Of a stretch of 64,000 nt of DNA, positions 33,452-41,601 are shown one piece after another. Both the position numbers and the translations under genes were made by a program. Below the pieces are notes generated by a model. That model did not search any database. It was not told the DNA's origin and saw nothing but the letters and a program-made list of their open reading frames with translations. The DNA lies in assembly GCA_036386515.1 (NCBI GenBank), contig DASVVO010000069.1, positions 45,226 to 109,225 on the forward strand, written 5' to 3'. This stretch comes from JAIVJZ01 sp036386515. Lineage in GTDB: Bacteria; Acidobacteriota; Blastocatellia; Pyrinomonadales; Pyrinomonadaceae. Each line of letters opens with the position of its first letter. Position 1 is the stretch's first letter.

Positions 33452-34864
33452 ATGAGCATGAATTTAAACGAACGCATCCCGAACAACGTGAACCTGTCGG
33501 AAGACAAGCGGCTTCAGCGCGCGCTCGAAAAGTGGCTGCCCGACTATCTCAAATGGTGGAAAGATATGGGGCCGGAAGGCTTTCACAATCAGGAAGTTTA
33601 TCTCCGCACGGCCACCAGCGTGCATCCCGACGGGTGGGCGAACTTCGACTACGTGAAGATGCCCGATTATAAATGGGGCATCTTCCTGAAGCCCGCCGAC
33701 GAGAACGCGAAGGTCGGCTTCGGCGATAATCTCGGCATGCCGGTATATCAGGAAGTGCCCGGCGAATTTCGCAACGCCCTGCGCCGCATCATCGTCACGC
33801 AGGGCGACACCGAACCGGCCTCCGTCGAACAGCAGCGCGAACTCGGCAAGACCTGCCCCTCGCTCTACGACCTGCGCAATCTCTTTCAGGTCAACGTCGA
33901 AGAAGGGCGTCACCTCTGGGCGATGGTCTACCTGCTCCAACGCTACTTCGGACAGGACGGCCGCGACGAGGCCGACGAACTTTTGCAGCGGCGCAGCGGC
34001 AACCCCGACAAGCCGCGCATCCTCGAAGCCTTCAACCAGCCCTGCGACGACTGGCTCAACTTTTTCTGCTTCACGATGTTCACCGACCGCGACGGCAAGT
34101 TCCAACTCGCCGCGCTCGCCGAGTCGGGCTTCGAGCCGCTGGCGCGCACCTGCCAGTTCATGCTGACGGAAGAGGCGCATCACCTCTTCGTCGGCGAAAC
34201 GGGCGTCGGGCGCGTGGTCAAGCGCACCGCGCAGTTGATGCGCGAACACCCGGACGCCGACGTGCGCGAGCACAACGCGATCCCGCTCAGCATCCTGCAA
34301 CGCTACATCAACTTCTGGTTCTCCTACTCGCTCGATCTCTTCGGCGGCGAGATCAGTTCCAACTCCGCGGACTTTTTCGCCGCCGGTCTCAAAGGCCGCT
34401 ACAAGGAGCGCGACAACTACACCGAGCACACGGCGGCGAACGAATCCTTCATGCTCACGGTCATCGAAGAAGGCCAACTCAAGCAGCGCGAAGTTCCTTT
34501 GCGCAACGCGCTCAACGAAGTGCTGCGCGGCGAGTACGTCAAGGATTGCGAGCGCGCGCTCACGCGCTGGAATAAGTATATCCGCGACGCGGGCGTCGCG
34601 GCCGAACTCTACCTGCCGAGCACGCGCTTCCATCGCCACGTCGGCGAGTTCGCCGGGCACGCCTTCGACGTGCGCGGCAATCTCATCACCCGGGAAGAGT
34701 TCGAGCGCAACCGCGCCGAATGGCTGCCCTCGCTGGCCGACCGCGAGTTCGTCCGCAGCCTCATGCGCCCCGTGACCGAACCCGGCAAGATGGCCGACTG
34801 GATCGCCCCGCCCGCCGCGGGCATCAAGGGCAAGCCGCTCGATTTCGAGTACGTCCGGCTGTAG
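33452..34864 (+). CDS. boxB: Benzoyl-CoA 2,3-epoxidase, BoxB
   Basis: 470 residues, the usual BoxB length. It is a ferritin-like class I diiron enzyme that epoxidises benzoyl-CoA at C2-C3. Iron-ligand motifs are visible: 'VNVEEGRHLWAM' (E150/E151, H154) and 'LTEEAHHLFVGETG' near residue 240. The N-terminus 'NNVNLSEDKRLQRALEKWLP' and 'YLRTATSVHPDGWANFDYVK' are typical. GAGGG lies six bases before the ATG. Electrons normally come from BoxA, which is not encoded here. In this cluster, rich in anthraniloyl-CoA genes, an amino-substituted substrate is possible but unproven. Confidence 0.95.
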   Translation: MSMNLNERIPNNVNLSEDKRLQRALEKWLPDYLKWWKDMGPEGFHNQEVYLRTATSVHPDGWANFDYVKMPDYKWGIFLKPADENAKVGFGDNLGMPVYQEVPGEFRNALRRIIVTQGDTEPASVEQQRELGKTCPSLYDLRNLFQVNVEEGRHLWAMVYLLQRYFGQDGRDEADELLQRRSGNPDKPRILEAFNQPCDDWLNFFCFTMFTDRDGKFQLAALAESGFEPLARTCQFMLTEEAHHLFVGETGVGRVVKRTAQLMREHPDADVREHNAIPLSILQRYINFWFSYSLDLFGGEISSNSADFFAAGLKGRYKERDNYTEHTAANESFMLTVIEEGQLKQREVPLRNALNEVLRGEYVKDCERALTRWNKYIRDAGVAAELYLPSTRFHRHVGEFAGHAFDVRGNLITREEFERNRAEWLPSLADREFVRSLMRPVTEPGKMADWIAPPAAGIKGKPLDFEYVRL

Positions 34865-34874
34865 GAATTCAATC

Positions 34875-34956
34875 ATTGCTTCATTGGTTCATTGCTTCAC
34901 CGGCGCGCTGCTGCTGCTGCAATGAGCCAATGAACTAATGAACCGATGAAGCAATT
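34875..34956. repeat. Heptad-word hairpin (hairpin 5, word ATGAAnC)
   Basis: Left arm 34875-34899 (ATTGCTTCATTGGTTCATTG...), right arm about 34920-34956 with inverted words (ATGAACT, ATGAACC, ATGAAGC). It lies in the boxB-tetR gap. Confidence 0.88.
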
Positions 34957-34962
34957 GGACTC

Positions 34963-35655
34963 ATGAATCAACCGCTCGATTTCTCGCGTTACGATCAGAA
35001 GTTGGAGTTCATCCTGCGAACCGCGGCGCGCATTTTCGCCGAGAAGGGCTATCACCCGACCTCGATGCGCGACATTTCGCGCGCCACCGAAGTGAGCCTC
35101 GCCGGGCTGTACTACTACTGCAAGTCGAAAGAAGAACTGCTCTTTTTAATTCAGGACAACTGTTTCGGGCGCGTTCACGAACGCCTGCTCGAACGCTTGC
35201 GGGAGACGGCCGACCCGGTCGCCAAGTTGCGGCTCGTCATCGAGAACCACCTCTCTTTCTTCGCCGCCAACATGGCGGAGATGAAAGTGCTCTCGCACGA
35301 GGCCGAATCGCTCGCGGGCGAGATGCGCGCGCACGTCACGGGGCGCAAGCAGCAATACACGCGCCTCGTCCGCCGCATCCTCTCCGAGGTGCAACAGCAG
35401 GCGCGCGCCGGACACGACGGCGACGGCGGCGCGCCGAAGCCCGACCTCACCGTCTCAACCTATGCCCTCTTCGGCATGATGAACTGGATTTACAACTGGT
35501 ACGACCCGCGCGGCAAACTCTCCGTGGGCGACCTGGTGGACAACCTCGCGCGCCTCTTCCTCTCCGGCTTCCTTGCCGGAAACCCCGGCGACGAACTACA
35601 GTTCACCCCGAAGACGGCCAAGACCGAACGCCTCAGCGTCTGGCGCGCGCCGTAA
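34963..35655 (+). CDS. TetR/AcrR-family transcriptional regulator
   Basis: 230 residues. The N-terminal helix-turn-helix is clear (about residues 14-60): 'LRTAARIFAEKGYHPTSMRD', 'ISRATEVSLAGLYYYCKSKE', 'ELLFLIQ'. The C-terminal half is a helical ligand-binding domain with a Trp/Tyr-rich helix (MMNWIYNWYDPRGKL) of the kind seen in acyl-CoA-responsive TetR proteins. It lies third in the box operon, so it is a natural repressor of the palindrome at 31597-31614. An aromatic CoA thioester is the likely inducer, by analogy. It is not related to BoxR, the XRE/shikimate-kinase-type regulator of classical box clusters. Confidence 0.9.
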   Translation: MNQPLDFSRYDQKLEFILRTAARIFAEKGYHPTSMRDISRATEVSLAGLYYYCKSKEELLFLIQDNCFGRVHERLLERLRETADPVAKLRLVIENHLSFFAANMAEMKVLSHEAESLAGEMRAHVTGRKQQYTRLVRRILSEVQQQARAGHDGDGGAPKPDLTVSTYALFGMMNWIYNWYDPRGKLSVGDLVDNLARLFLSGFLAGNPGDELQFTPKTAKTERLSVWRAP

Positions 35656-35682
35656 GCTTAAAAGTCGGGAAGGAAGCAGAGG

Positions 35683-35913
35683 ATGACACGCACCTTAACC
35701 GCAACCGTCCGCCGCGAGAATGATGGGTTCGTCGCGCTCTGTCCCGAGTTGGACATTGCCAGTCAGGGCGATTCGCTTGAAGAGGCGCGCGCCAATTTGA
35801 AAGAAGCGGTCGAGTTGTTCCTAGAGAGCGCGCACCCCAACGAGGTGAACGAACGGCTCAACACCGAAGTTTACGTGACAACTCTGGAGGTCTCCTTTGG
35901 GGAGGCTGCGTAG
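35683..35913 (+). CDS. hicB: HicB-type antitoxin
   Basis: 76 residues of the HicB RNase-H-like fold: 'TATVRRENDGFVALCPELDI', 'ASQGDSLEEARANLKEAVEL' and 'FLESAHPNEVNERLNTEVYV'. It has no added DNA-binding domain. AGGAAGCAGAGG precedes the ATG. Its end overlaps the HicA gene by 17 bases, the usual antitoxin/toxin arrangement in this order. The antitoxin should bind and neutralise HicA. The pair interrupts the aromatic catabolic genes. Confidence 0.88.
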   Translation: MTRTLTATVRRENDGFVALCPELDIASQGDSLEEARANLKEAVELFLESAHPNEVNERLNTEVYVTTLEVSFGEAA

Positions 35914-36118
35914 GCTGTCAGGGCGCGCTGTCTGCGCCATCCTGACCCGGCATGGCTTTGCCGAGGTACGCCGGAAAGGAAGTCACGCGGTCATGCAAAA
36001 GGCCACCGGGGATTCGACGATCACCGTCCCTGTCCCTTTGCATGCGGAGTTACGCATCGGAACACTACAGGCTATCATCCGGCAATCAGGTGTTCCGCGA
36101 GTTGAGTTCGAGTCATAA
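35897..36118 (+). CDS. hicA: HicA-type mRNA interferase toxin
   Basis: 73 residues starting at a TTG inside hicB: 'MGRLRRLSGRAVCAILTRHG' then 'FAEVRRKGSHAVMQKA', with the HicA catalytic His in 'GSHAVM', and 'ITVPVPLHAELRIGTLQAII'. The fold is the dsRNA-binding-like YcfA/HicA family, which cleaves mRNA in translation. The start 'MGRLRxLSG' agrees with the family N-terminus, supporting TTG. Overlap with hicB implies coupled translation. The next crotonase gene follows 23 bases downstream, so read-through expression is likely. Confidence 0.88.
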   Translation: MGRLRRLSGRAVCAILTRHGFAEVRRKGSHAVMQKATGDSTITVPVPLHAELRIGTLQAIIRQSGVPRVEFES

Positions 36119-36141
36119 TTTATTAAACGGAGCGAAGCGAA

Positions 36142-36975
36142 ATGGCTGAAGCGGAAGCGAAGGTTCAAGAGACGGAAACGGGCGGCAAGCTCGTGCGGTA
36201 CGCGGCCGAGGGCGGCATCGCGGTGTTGACGCTGAACGATCCGCCGGCGAACACGTACAGCTACGAGATGATGGCGGAACTCGACCGCGCCATCCTCGCG
36301 GCGCGAATGGACGAGAGCGTACAGGTCATCGTCATCACGGGGAGCGGCGAGAAGTTTTTCTGCGCGGGCGCGAATATCGCGATGCTGCAAAGCGTGACGC
36401 CTACCTTCAAATACTATTTCTGCCTCCACGCGAACGAGACGCTGTCGCGGCTGGAGCAGACGCCGAAACTCGTCATCGCGGCCATCAACGGCCACTGCGT
36501 CGGCGGCGGGCTGGAAGTGGCGATGGCGGCCGACATCCGCATCGCGCGCAAGGGCGCGGGCAAGATGGGCTTGCCGGAAGTTTCCCTGGGCGTGCTGCCG
36601 GGCACGGGCGGCACGCAAAGACTCGTGCGCATGGTGGGCAAGTCGCGCGCCATCGAGTTGATGACGACGGGCGAGCTTTTCGATTTTGAGCGCGGCGCGG
36701 AACTCGGCCTCGTGAACCACGTCTACGAAGCGGAGACGGGCGAGGCGTTCATGCGGCAGGCGCTCGGCTACGCCGCGAAATTCACCACCCCGGACAAAGC
36801 CGCGCACGCCGTCGGGCGCATCAAGCGCGCCGTGCAGACGGGCGCGGAGATTCCCTTCGAATCCGCGCTCGCGCTCGAACGCGAACTCCAACAACAACTC
36901 TTCCAATCCGCGGACGCGCGCGAAGGACTCGACGCCTACGTCGGCAAGCGGAAGCCGCAGTTCAAAGGGGAATAA
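36142..36975 (+). CDS. Enoyl-CoA hydratase (two catalytic glutamates present)
   Basis: 277 residues of the crotonase fold. Both catalytic glutamates aligned with rat mitochondrial hydratase Glu144 and Glu164 are present: 'GHCVGGGLEVAMAADIRI' and 'KMGLPEVSLGVLPGTGGTQR'. The oxyanion segment 'KFFCAGANIAML' is intact. It should hydrate an enoyl-CoA in the beta-oxidation-like stage of aromatic CoA breakdown. An unusual 25-residue polar N-terminus precedes the fold. It follows hicA and is separated from the next crotonase gene by a heptad-word hairpin. Exact substrate unknown. Confidence 0.9.
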   Translation: MAEAEAKVQETETGGKLVRYAAEGGIAVLTLNDPPANTYSYEMMAELDRAILAARMDESVQVIVITGSGEKFFCAGANIAMLQSVTPTFKYYFCLHANETLSRLEQTPKLVIAAINGHCVGGGLEVAMAADIRIARKGAGKMGLPEVSLGVLPGTGGTQRLVRMVGKSRAIELMTTGELFDFERGAELGLVNHVYEAETGEAFMRQALGYAAKFTTPDKAAHAVGRIKRAVQTGAEIPFESALALERELQQQLFQSADAREGLDAYVGKRKPQFKGE

Positions 36976-37056
36976 GTTTCAGGTTTCAAGTTTCAGGACT
37001 GAGGTTTAATGGTTCTTTAACTTGAAACTTGAAACTTGAAACCTGAAACCTGAAAC
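36976..37056. repeat. Heptad-word hairpin (hairpin 6, word GTTTCAG/A)
   Basis: Left arm 36976-36997, right arm 37021-37056 with five words; the left arm starts right at the crotonase stop codon. Confidence 0.92.
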
Positions 37057-37060
37057 TCTC

Positions 37061-37846
37061 ATGGAGCAATTCATCAAAGTCCGCGTGCGCGAGCGCATCC
37101 TGACGATTACGCTGGATCGCGCCGACAAGTTGAACGCCCTGGCCGGGCACATGCGGCGCGATCTGGGTGAGACGTTGGAGCGCGCGGGCAGCGACGACGA
37201 TGTGCGCGTGGTGGTGATCACGGGCGCGGGGCGCGCCTTCTGCGCGGGCGGCGACGTGGCGGCGATGGACGAGATGATGGGACGCGACGACGCGGACGAG
37301 TTCGCGCGCATGCTCGGCGCGGGGCGGCGCGTGGTGACGACGATCCGCGAGATGGTCAAACCCGTCGTCGCTTCGATTAACGGCGCGGCCGCCGGGGCGG
37401 GGTTCAATCTTGCGCTCGCGTGCGACCTGCGCATCGCGGCCGAGTCGGCGAAGTTCAGCCAGTCGTTCGTGAAGATGGGGCTGCACCCGGATTGGGGCGG
37501 AACCTATTTCCTGCCGCGCATCGTGCCCTCGAACGTCGCCTGCGAGATGTTCTTCCTCGGCGACGCGATCGACTCGACGCGCGCCCTCGCGCTCGGACTC
37601 GTCAACCGCGTCGTGCCCGACGACGAACTCGCGGCCGAGACGCAGAGCCTCGCCGAACGCCTGCGCGACGCGCCGCCCGAGTCCATCGCCGCCGCCAAGC
37701 ACGCCGTCTACCTGAGCCAACACGCCGAACTCGAAGAGATGTTGCAGTACGAAACCGAGGCGCAACTCCGCTGCTTCCAAACGACCGAGGCGCGCGAGCG
37801 CGTCCGCGCCTTCGTCGAGAAACGCACCCCGCGCCCGCAACGGTAG
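37061..37846 (+). CDS. Crotonase-family protein, PaaG-like isomerase type
   Basis: 261 residues. The crotonase core is clear ('ADKLNALAGHMRRDL', 'GAGRAFCAGGDVAAM', 'GAAAGAGFNLALACDLRIAA'), but the hydratase glutamates are absent: Phe-Asn stands at the first site, and the second site reads 'MGLHPDWGGTYFLPRIV'. The Asp in 'HPDWGGTYFLP' and the GTYFLPR sequence recall PaaG, the isomerase of ring-epoxidised phenylacetyl-CoA. An isomerase acting on a dearomatised ring or enoyl-CoA is therefore more likely than a hydratase. Flanked on both sides by heptad-word hairpins within the same operon. Confidence 0.88.
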   Translation: MEQFIKVRVRERILTITLDRADKLNALAGHMRRDLGETLERAGSDDDVRVVVITGAGRAFCAGGDVAAMDEMMGRDDADEFARMLGAGRRVVTTIREMVKPVVASINGAAAGAGFNLALACDLRIAAESAKFSQSFVKMGLHPDWGGTYFLPRIVPSNVACEMFFLGDAIDSTRALALGLVNRVVPDDELAAETQSLAERLRDAPPESIAAAKHAVYLSQHAELEEMLQYETEAQLRCFQTTEARERVRAFVEKRTPRPQR

Positions 37847-37849
37847 AGA

Positions 37850-37971
37850 GTTTCAAGTTGAAGGTTTCAAGTTTCAAGTTAAAGAACCGGAGAACTTCAG
37901 ACTTGAAAGTTGAAATTTGAAATTTGAAACCTGAAACTTGAAACCTGAAACTTGAAACCTGAAACTTGAAA
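37850..37971. repeat. Heptad-word hairpin (hairpin 7, long right arm)
   Basis: Left arm about 37850-37880 and right arm about 37901-37971, which holds some ten GAAACyT words. The inner sequence AAAGAACCGGAGA resembles that of hairpin 3. Confidence 0.92.
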
Positions 37972-37978
37972 TTAACCC

Positions 37979-38761
37979 TTGAAGCTGGAAGGTAAAATCG
38001 CACTTGTGACGGGCGGCGGACGCGGCATCGGCCGCGCCATCGCGTTCGCGTTCGCGCGCGAGGGCGCGAAGGTCGCCCTGTGCTCGCGCACGGGCGTCGA
38101 AGTTGAACGGGTGGCGGATGAAATCCGCCGGGAGTGCGGCGTGGAAGTACACCACGGCGTGTGCGACGTGTCAGACCCGCTGGCGGTCAAGGAGTTTTTC
38201 CTCTCCGCCGACAACGCCTTCGGGCGCGGCGCGGACATTCTCGTCAACAACGCGGGCATCGCCGAGAGCGCGCCCGTCACGCGCACGGACGACGCGCACT
38301 GGCGGCGACATCTCGCCGTCAATCTCGACGGCGCATTCTATTGCACGCGCGCCGCGCTCCCCCGGATGCTTGAGCGCGGCTGGGGACGCATCATCAACGT
38401 CGCCTCCATCGCGGGCAAGACGGGCGCGCCCTACATCGCGGCCTATGCGGCGTCGAAGCACGGCGTCCTCGGCCTCACGCGTTCCGTCGCGCTCGAAGTG
38501 GCGTCGAAGGGCGTGACGGTCAATGCCATCTGCCCCGGCTACGTCGATACCGACATGACGACGCACGCCGTCGAACAGATTGAAGCGAAGACCGGCCGCA
38601 CGGCCGCCGACGCGCTTGAAGCCCTCAAGCGCATGAGTCCGCAACATCGTCTCATCACGCCGGAAGAGGTGGCCGCGCTCGCGCTCCTCCTGGCCTCCGA
38701 AGATGGGCGCGGCATCAACGGGCAGGCCATCAACGTTGACGGCGGCAGCGTGTTGTTTTAA
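37979..38761 (+). CDS. Short-chain dehydrogenase/reductase (3-hydroxyacyl-CoA dehydrogenase type)
   Basis: 260 residues starting at TTG (MKLEGKIALVTGGGRGIGRA). The NAD(P)-binding TGxxxGxG, 'NNAG', the catalytic Ser region 'NVASIAGKTG' and 'YAASKHGVLGL' (Tyr-x3-Lys) are all present. The C-terminal 'EVAALALLLASEDGRGINGQ' is typical of FabG/3-hydroxybutyryl-CoA dehydrogenase-like enzymes. In this cluster it probably oxidises a 3-hydroxyacyl-CoA formed by the hydratase. The gene starts eight bases after the preceding hairpin, with no clear Shine-Dalgarno sequence; an alternative start was not found. Confidence 0.9.
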   Translation: MKLEGKIALVTGGGRGIGRAIAFAFAREGAKVALCSRTGVEVERVADEIRRECGVEVHHGVCDVSDPLAVKEFFLSADNAFGRGADILVNNAGIAESAPVTRTDDAHWRRHLAVNLDGAFYCTRAALPRMLERGWGRIINVASIAGKTGAPYIAAYAASKHGVLGLTRSVALEVASKGVTVNAICPGYVDTDMTTHAVEQIEAKTGRTAADALEALKRMSPQHRLITPEEVAALALLLASEDGRGINGQAINVDGGSVLF

Positions 38762-38767
38762 TCCGCC

Positions 38768-38796
38768 CGTTGATTCATTCACTCGTCGAATCAACG
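38768..38796. repeat. Short inverted repeat (hairpin 8)
   Basis: CGTTGATTC pairs perfectly with GAATCAACG, followed by ACCGATGA words as in hairpin 5. It is the weakest member of the family. Confidence 0.6.
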
Positions 38797-38809
38797 AACC
38801 GATGAACCG

Positions 38810-39214
38810 ATGAACAAACCCCTGACGCTCATCAACCCCGCATCGCTCGGACGCCCGCGCGGCTATGCGAACGGCGTGCTCGCCCCGGCGGGCGGCGCGT
38901 GCTTGTTCATCGCCGGGCAGATCGGTTGGGACGAGGAGCAGAAACTCGTCGGCGCGGATTTCGTCGCGCAGTTCGAGCGCGCGCTGGCAAACGTCGTCGC
39001 GGTCGTCCGCGAGGCGGGCGGCACGCCCGAACAGATCGCGCGCCTCGTCATCTACGTCACCGACAAAGCGGAGTACCGCGCGCGACAAAGCGAGATCGGG
39101 GCGTCGTGGCGTCAGCTCATGGGGCGACACTTCCCGGCCATGGCGCTCGTCGAGGTCAAGGGGTTGCTCGAAGACGGCGCGCAAGTGGAGATTGAAGGCA
39201 TCGCGGTGCTATAA
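38810..39214 (+). CDS. RidA-family (YjgF) protein, possible enamine/imine deaminase
   Basis: 134 residues of the RidA/YjgF trimeric fold ('CLFIAGQIGWDEEQKLVGAD', 'FERALANVVAVVREAGGTPE', 'DGAQVEIEGIAVL'). The Arg that contacts the substrate carboxylate in classical RidA (the R of FPARS) is replaced: the segment reads 'HFPAMALVEVKGL'. This indicates a non-canonical subgroup with a different substrate. In a pathway that starts from 2-aminobenzoyl-CoA, an enamine or imine must be hydrolysed to release ammonia; this protein is the best candidate in the cluster. That role is an inference from family and position. Confidence 0.85.
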   Translation: MNKPLTLINPASLGRPRGYANGVLAPAGGACLFIAGQIGWDEEQKLVGADFVAQFERALANVVAVVREAGGTPEQIARLVIYVTDKAEYRARQSEIGASWRQLMGRHFPAMALVEVKGLLEDGAQVEIEGIAVL

Positions 39215-39240
39215 ACCCTCGTCATAATGAGGAGACCGAA

Positions 39241-39516
39241 ATGCAGCATGCCACCTCACGAACACCGAAGATAGTTCCCGGTTTAATCGGTCTGGCGGTC
39301 GGCGGAGTTATCGGGTTTCTTCTCCGTCCTTCGGCTTTTCTCGTCGGTCAACTTTCTTTCGGCGTTGTCATCACGCGCGGCGAGTACCTGAGCGGGATCG
39401 ACCGGCTGTATAAACAGACCGCGGAACTGTCGTTTAATTACGTGCTGGTCGGAGCCATCGCGGGGGTCGTGCTCGGGGTAGTTTTAGGCTATTTCATTCC
39501 GAAGGAAAGAAGCTGA
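39241..39516 (+). CDS. Small two-helix membrane protein, unknown
   Basis: 91 residues that I do not recognise. Two hydrophobic segments, 'IVPGLIGLAVGGVIGFLL' and 'VLVGAIAGVVLGVVLGYF', both glycine-patterned, flank a soluble loop of about 40 residues (RGEYLSGIDRLYKQTAELS). GAGGAG-type bases precede the ATG. It sits between the RidA and third crotonase genes with short gaps, so it is co-transcribed, but no link to the pathway is evident. Confidence 0.6.
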   Translation: MQHATSRTPKIVPGLIGLAVGGVIGFLLRPSAFLVGQLSFGVVITRGEYLSGIDRLYKQTAELSFNYVLVGAIAGVVLGVVLGYFIPKERS

Positions 39517-39527
39517 GTTTTTACAGC

Positions 39528-40337
39528 ATGTTTGAGCCGAAAAGTTTTCTCTACGAAGTGAGCGACGAAGGGGTGGCGTGGATCACGCTCAACCGCCTGG
39601 AGCGTCTGAACGCGCTGACGTTTGAAGTCTATCGTGAGTTGACCGACGCGTTCGCCGCGTTGCAGGACGAGCGCGCGGTGCGTGCGGTCGTGATCACGGG
39701 CGCGGGGCGCGCGTTCTGTTCGGGCGGCGACGTGCGCGACATCATCGCCGACCTCCAGAAGCTCGACGTTCAGGAACATCTCCAATTCACCCGTCTCACC
39801 TGCCAACTCATCCGCAACATGCGAAACTTGCGTAAGCCCGTCATCGCCAGTTTGAACGGCACGGCGGCGGGCGCGGGCGCGGTCATCGCGCTCGCCTGCG
39901 ACCTGCGCATCGCGGCGGAAGAGGCGCGCATCGCGTTTCTCTTCGTGCGCGTCGGGCTGTCGGGCGCGGACATGGGCGCGGCCTATTTATTGCCCCGCTA
40001 CGTCGGGCTGGCGAAGGCGACGGAATTGCTCTACACGGGCGATTTTCTCTCCGCGCGGGAGGCCGAACGGATCGGACTCTATAATCGCGTCGTCGCGGCC
40101 GCGGAACTCGAAGCGGAGACGCGCGCGCTCGCCCTCCGGCTCGCGCGCGGCCCTTCGTTCGCGCTCGCCATGACCAAAGAAATGCTCAACCGCGAGTTGC
40201 ACGTTGACCTCGACACCGCGCTCGAATGGGAGGCGCAGGCGCAATCCGTCTGCCTGCAACACCCGGACTTCCGCGAAGCCCACGAAGCCTTCAACGCGAA
40301 GCGCGAGCCGGTGTTCAACCAAAACCGCGAATCGTGA
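39528..40337 (+). CDS. Crotonase-family protein lacking the hydratase glutamates
   Basis: 269 residues. Crotonase landmarks are 'LNRLERLNALTFEVYREL', 'VVITGAGRAFCSGGDVRDII' and 'GTAAGAGAVIALACDLRIAA'. Both catalytic glutamate positions are changed (Val-Ile at the first; 'VGLSGADMGAAYLLPRY' at the second), leaving an Asp as the likely acid/base. It therefore probably acts as an isomerase, ring hydrolase or lyase rather than a simple hydratase. Its last residues (NQNRES) run into the left arm of hairpin 9. It belongs to the same operon as the other crotonases. Confidence 0.88.
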   Translation: MFEPKSFLYEVSDEGVAWITLNRLERLNALTFEVYRELTDAFAALQDERAVRAVVITGAGRAFCSGGDVRDIIADLQKLDVQEHLQFTRLTCQLIRNMRNLRKPVIASLNGTAAGAGAVIALACDLRIAAEEARIAFLFVRVGLSGADMGAAYLLPRYVGLAKATELLYTGDFLSAREAERIGLYNRVVAAAELEAETRALALRLARGPSFALAMTKEMLNRELHVDLDTALEWEAQAQSVCLQHPDFREAHEAFNAKREPVFNQNRES

Positions 40338-40405
40338 ATCGTCAATCGTGAAGAGAAGGAAGACGGCTTTTCTCTATTTACGATTCACGCTTCACGATTT
40401 ACGAT
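40333..40405. repeat. Heptad-word hairpin (hairpin 9, word CGTGAAT)
   Basis: Left arm 40333-40352, right arm about 40378-40405. The left arm includes the crotonase stop codon; the right arm ends just before the acyl-CoA dehydrogenase start. Confidence 0.88.
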
Positions 40406-40411
40406 GCGCCT

Positions 40412-41599
40412 ATGGATCGCTTTATCGAAGAGACGCCGTTTTTCACCGCCGACCATTTGCGGCTGGCGGCAAGTGTCGCCAGTTTCGTGTGGCGCGAGAT
40501 CGAGCCGCGCGCCGGGGGCGCGGAGGATGAGGCCGACCGCGAGAAGTCCGACGAGCGGTTTCGCGAATTGGTCGCGCTGCTGGCGCAGGCCGAATTGCTG
40601 CGCTATGCGGTGGCGCGGCCGCAAGCTCCGTTCGACGTGCGCGCCCTCTGCCTGATCCGTGAGGAACTGTCTTACTCGTCGCCGCTGGCCGACCTCGCCT
40701 TCGTGATGCAGGGTCTCGGCACGCACGCGATCAGCCTCGCCGCGCCCGCGCATGTGCGCGACTTCTGGCTGGCGCGCGCCATCGAAGGGCGCGCCGTCGC
40801 CGCCTTCGCGCTGACCGAACCGGAAGTCGGCTCGGACGTGTCCGCCATCCAAACCACCGCGCGCCGCGACGGCGACGGCTACGTGCTCGACGGCCGCAAG
40901 CGTTTCATCTCCAACGCCGGGCTGGCCGACTTCTACACGGTCTTCGCGCGCACGGGCACCCGCGCCGACGGACGCGCGGAGATTTCCGCTTTCGTCGTGG
41001 GCGCGCGGATGCAAGGGTTCCACGTGCGCGAACGCACGCGCCTCATCTCGCCGCACCCGATCGGCGAGATCGAGTTCGATGGATTGCGCGTGCCCGCAGA
41101 GGATCGCGTCGGGGAGGAAGGCGCGGGCTTCGGACTGGCGATGCAAACGCTCGGCACGTTTCGCGCCTCGGTCGGCGCGGCCGCCTGCGGCATGGCGCGG
41201 CGCGCGCTCGACGAAGCCGTGACTTACGCCAAACGACGACGCCAATTCGGTCAGACGCTCGCCGCCCACCAGTTGATCCAGGAGAAACTCGCGGACATGT
41301 CCACGGAACTCGACGCCGCGCGCCTGCTCGTCTACCGCGCCGCTTACCTGCGCGACACCTACGGCGCGGACGATTCATACGCCCCCACGCTCACGCGCGC
41401 CTCCAGCACGGCCAAGCTCTACGCCACCGAAGCCGCGCAGCGCATCATCGATCAAGCCCTCCAGATACACGGCGGCGCGGGGCTGGTTCACGGTCATCTC
41501 GTCGAACGCCTCTACCGCGACATCCGCGCCCTACGCATCTACGAAGGCACGTCGGAGATTCAGAAGTTAGTCATCGCGCGCGAGTTGCTGAAGGAATAA
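40412..41599 (+). CDS. Acyl-CoA dehydrogenase
   Basis: 395 residues with the three ACAD domains. FAD-binding segments are 'FALTEPEVGSDVSAIQTTAR' and 'ISNAGLADFYTVFARTG', with 'RRRQFGQTLAAHQLIQEKLA' in the C-terminal domain. The catalytic base is the Glu in 'LRIYEGTSEIQKLV' near the C-terminus. It oxidises an acyl-CoA to an enoyl-CoA, passing electrons to ETF. In the anthraniloyl-CoA cluster it probably acts on a ring-derived acyl-CoA. The usual N-terminal helical domain is complete. Heptad-word hairpins lie on both sides. Confidence 0.93.
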   Translation: MDRFIEETPFFTADHLRLAASVASFVWREIEPRAGGAEDEADREKSDERFRELVALLAQAELLRYAVARPQAPFDVRALCLIREELSYSSPLADLAFVMQGLGTHAISLAAPAHVRDFWLARAIEGRAVAAFALTEPEVGSDVSAIQTTARRDGDGYVLDGRKRFISNAGLADFYTVFARTGTRADGRAEISAFVVGARMQGFHVRERTRLISPHPIGEIEFDGLRVPAEDRVGEEGAGFGLAMQTLGTFRASVGAAACGMARRALDEAVTYAKRRRQFGQTLAAHQLIQEKLADMSTELDAARLLVYRAAYLRDTYGADDSYAPTLTRASSTAKLYATEAAQRIIDQALQIHGGAGLVHGHLVERLYRDIRALRIYEGTSEIQKLVIARELLKE

Positions 41600-41601
41600 C
41601 T

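Noticed and set aside
37850..37971. Repeated heptads as a CRISPR array
   Set aside because: Units of 7 bases are contiguous with no unique spacers and are mirrored in the opposite arm; no cas genes are present.
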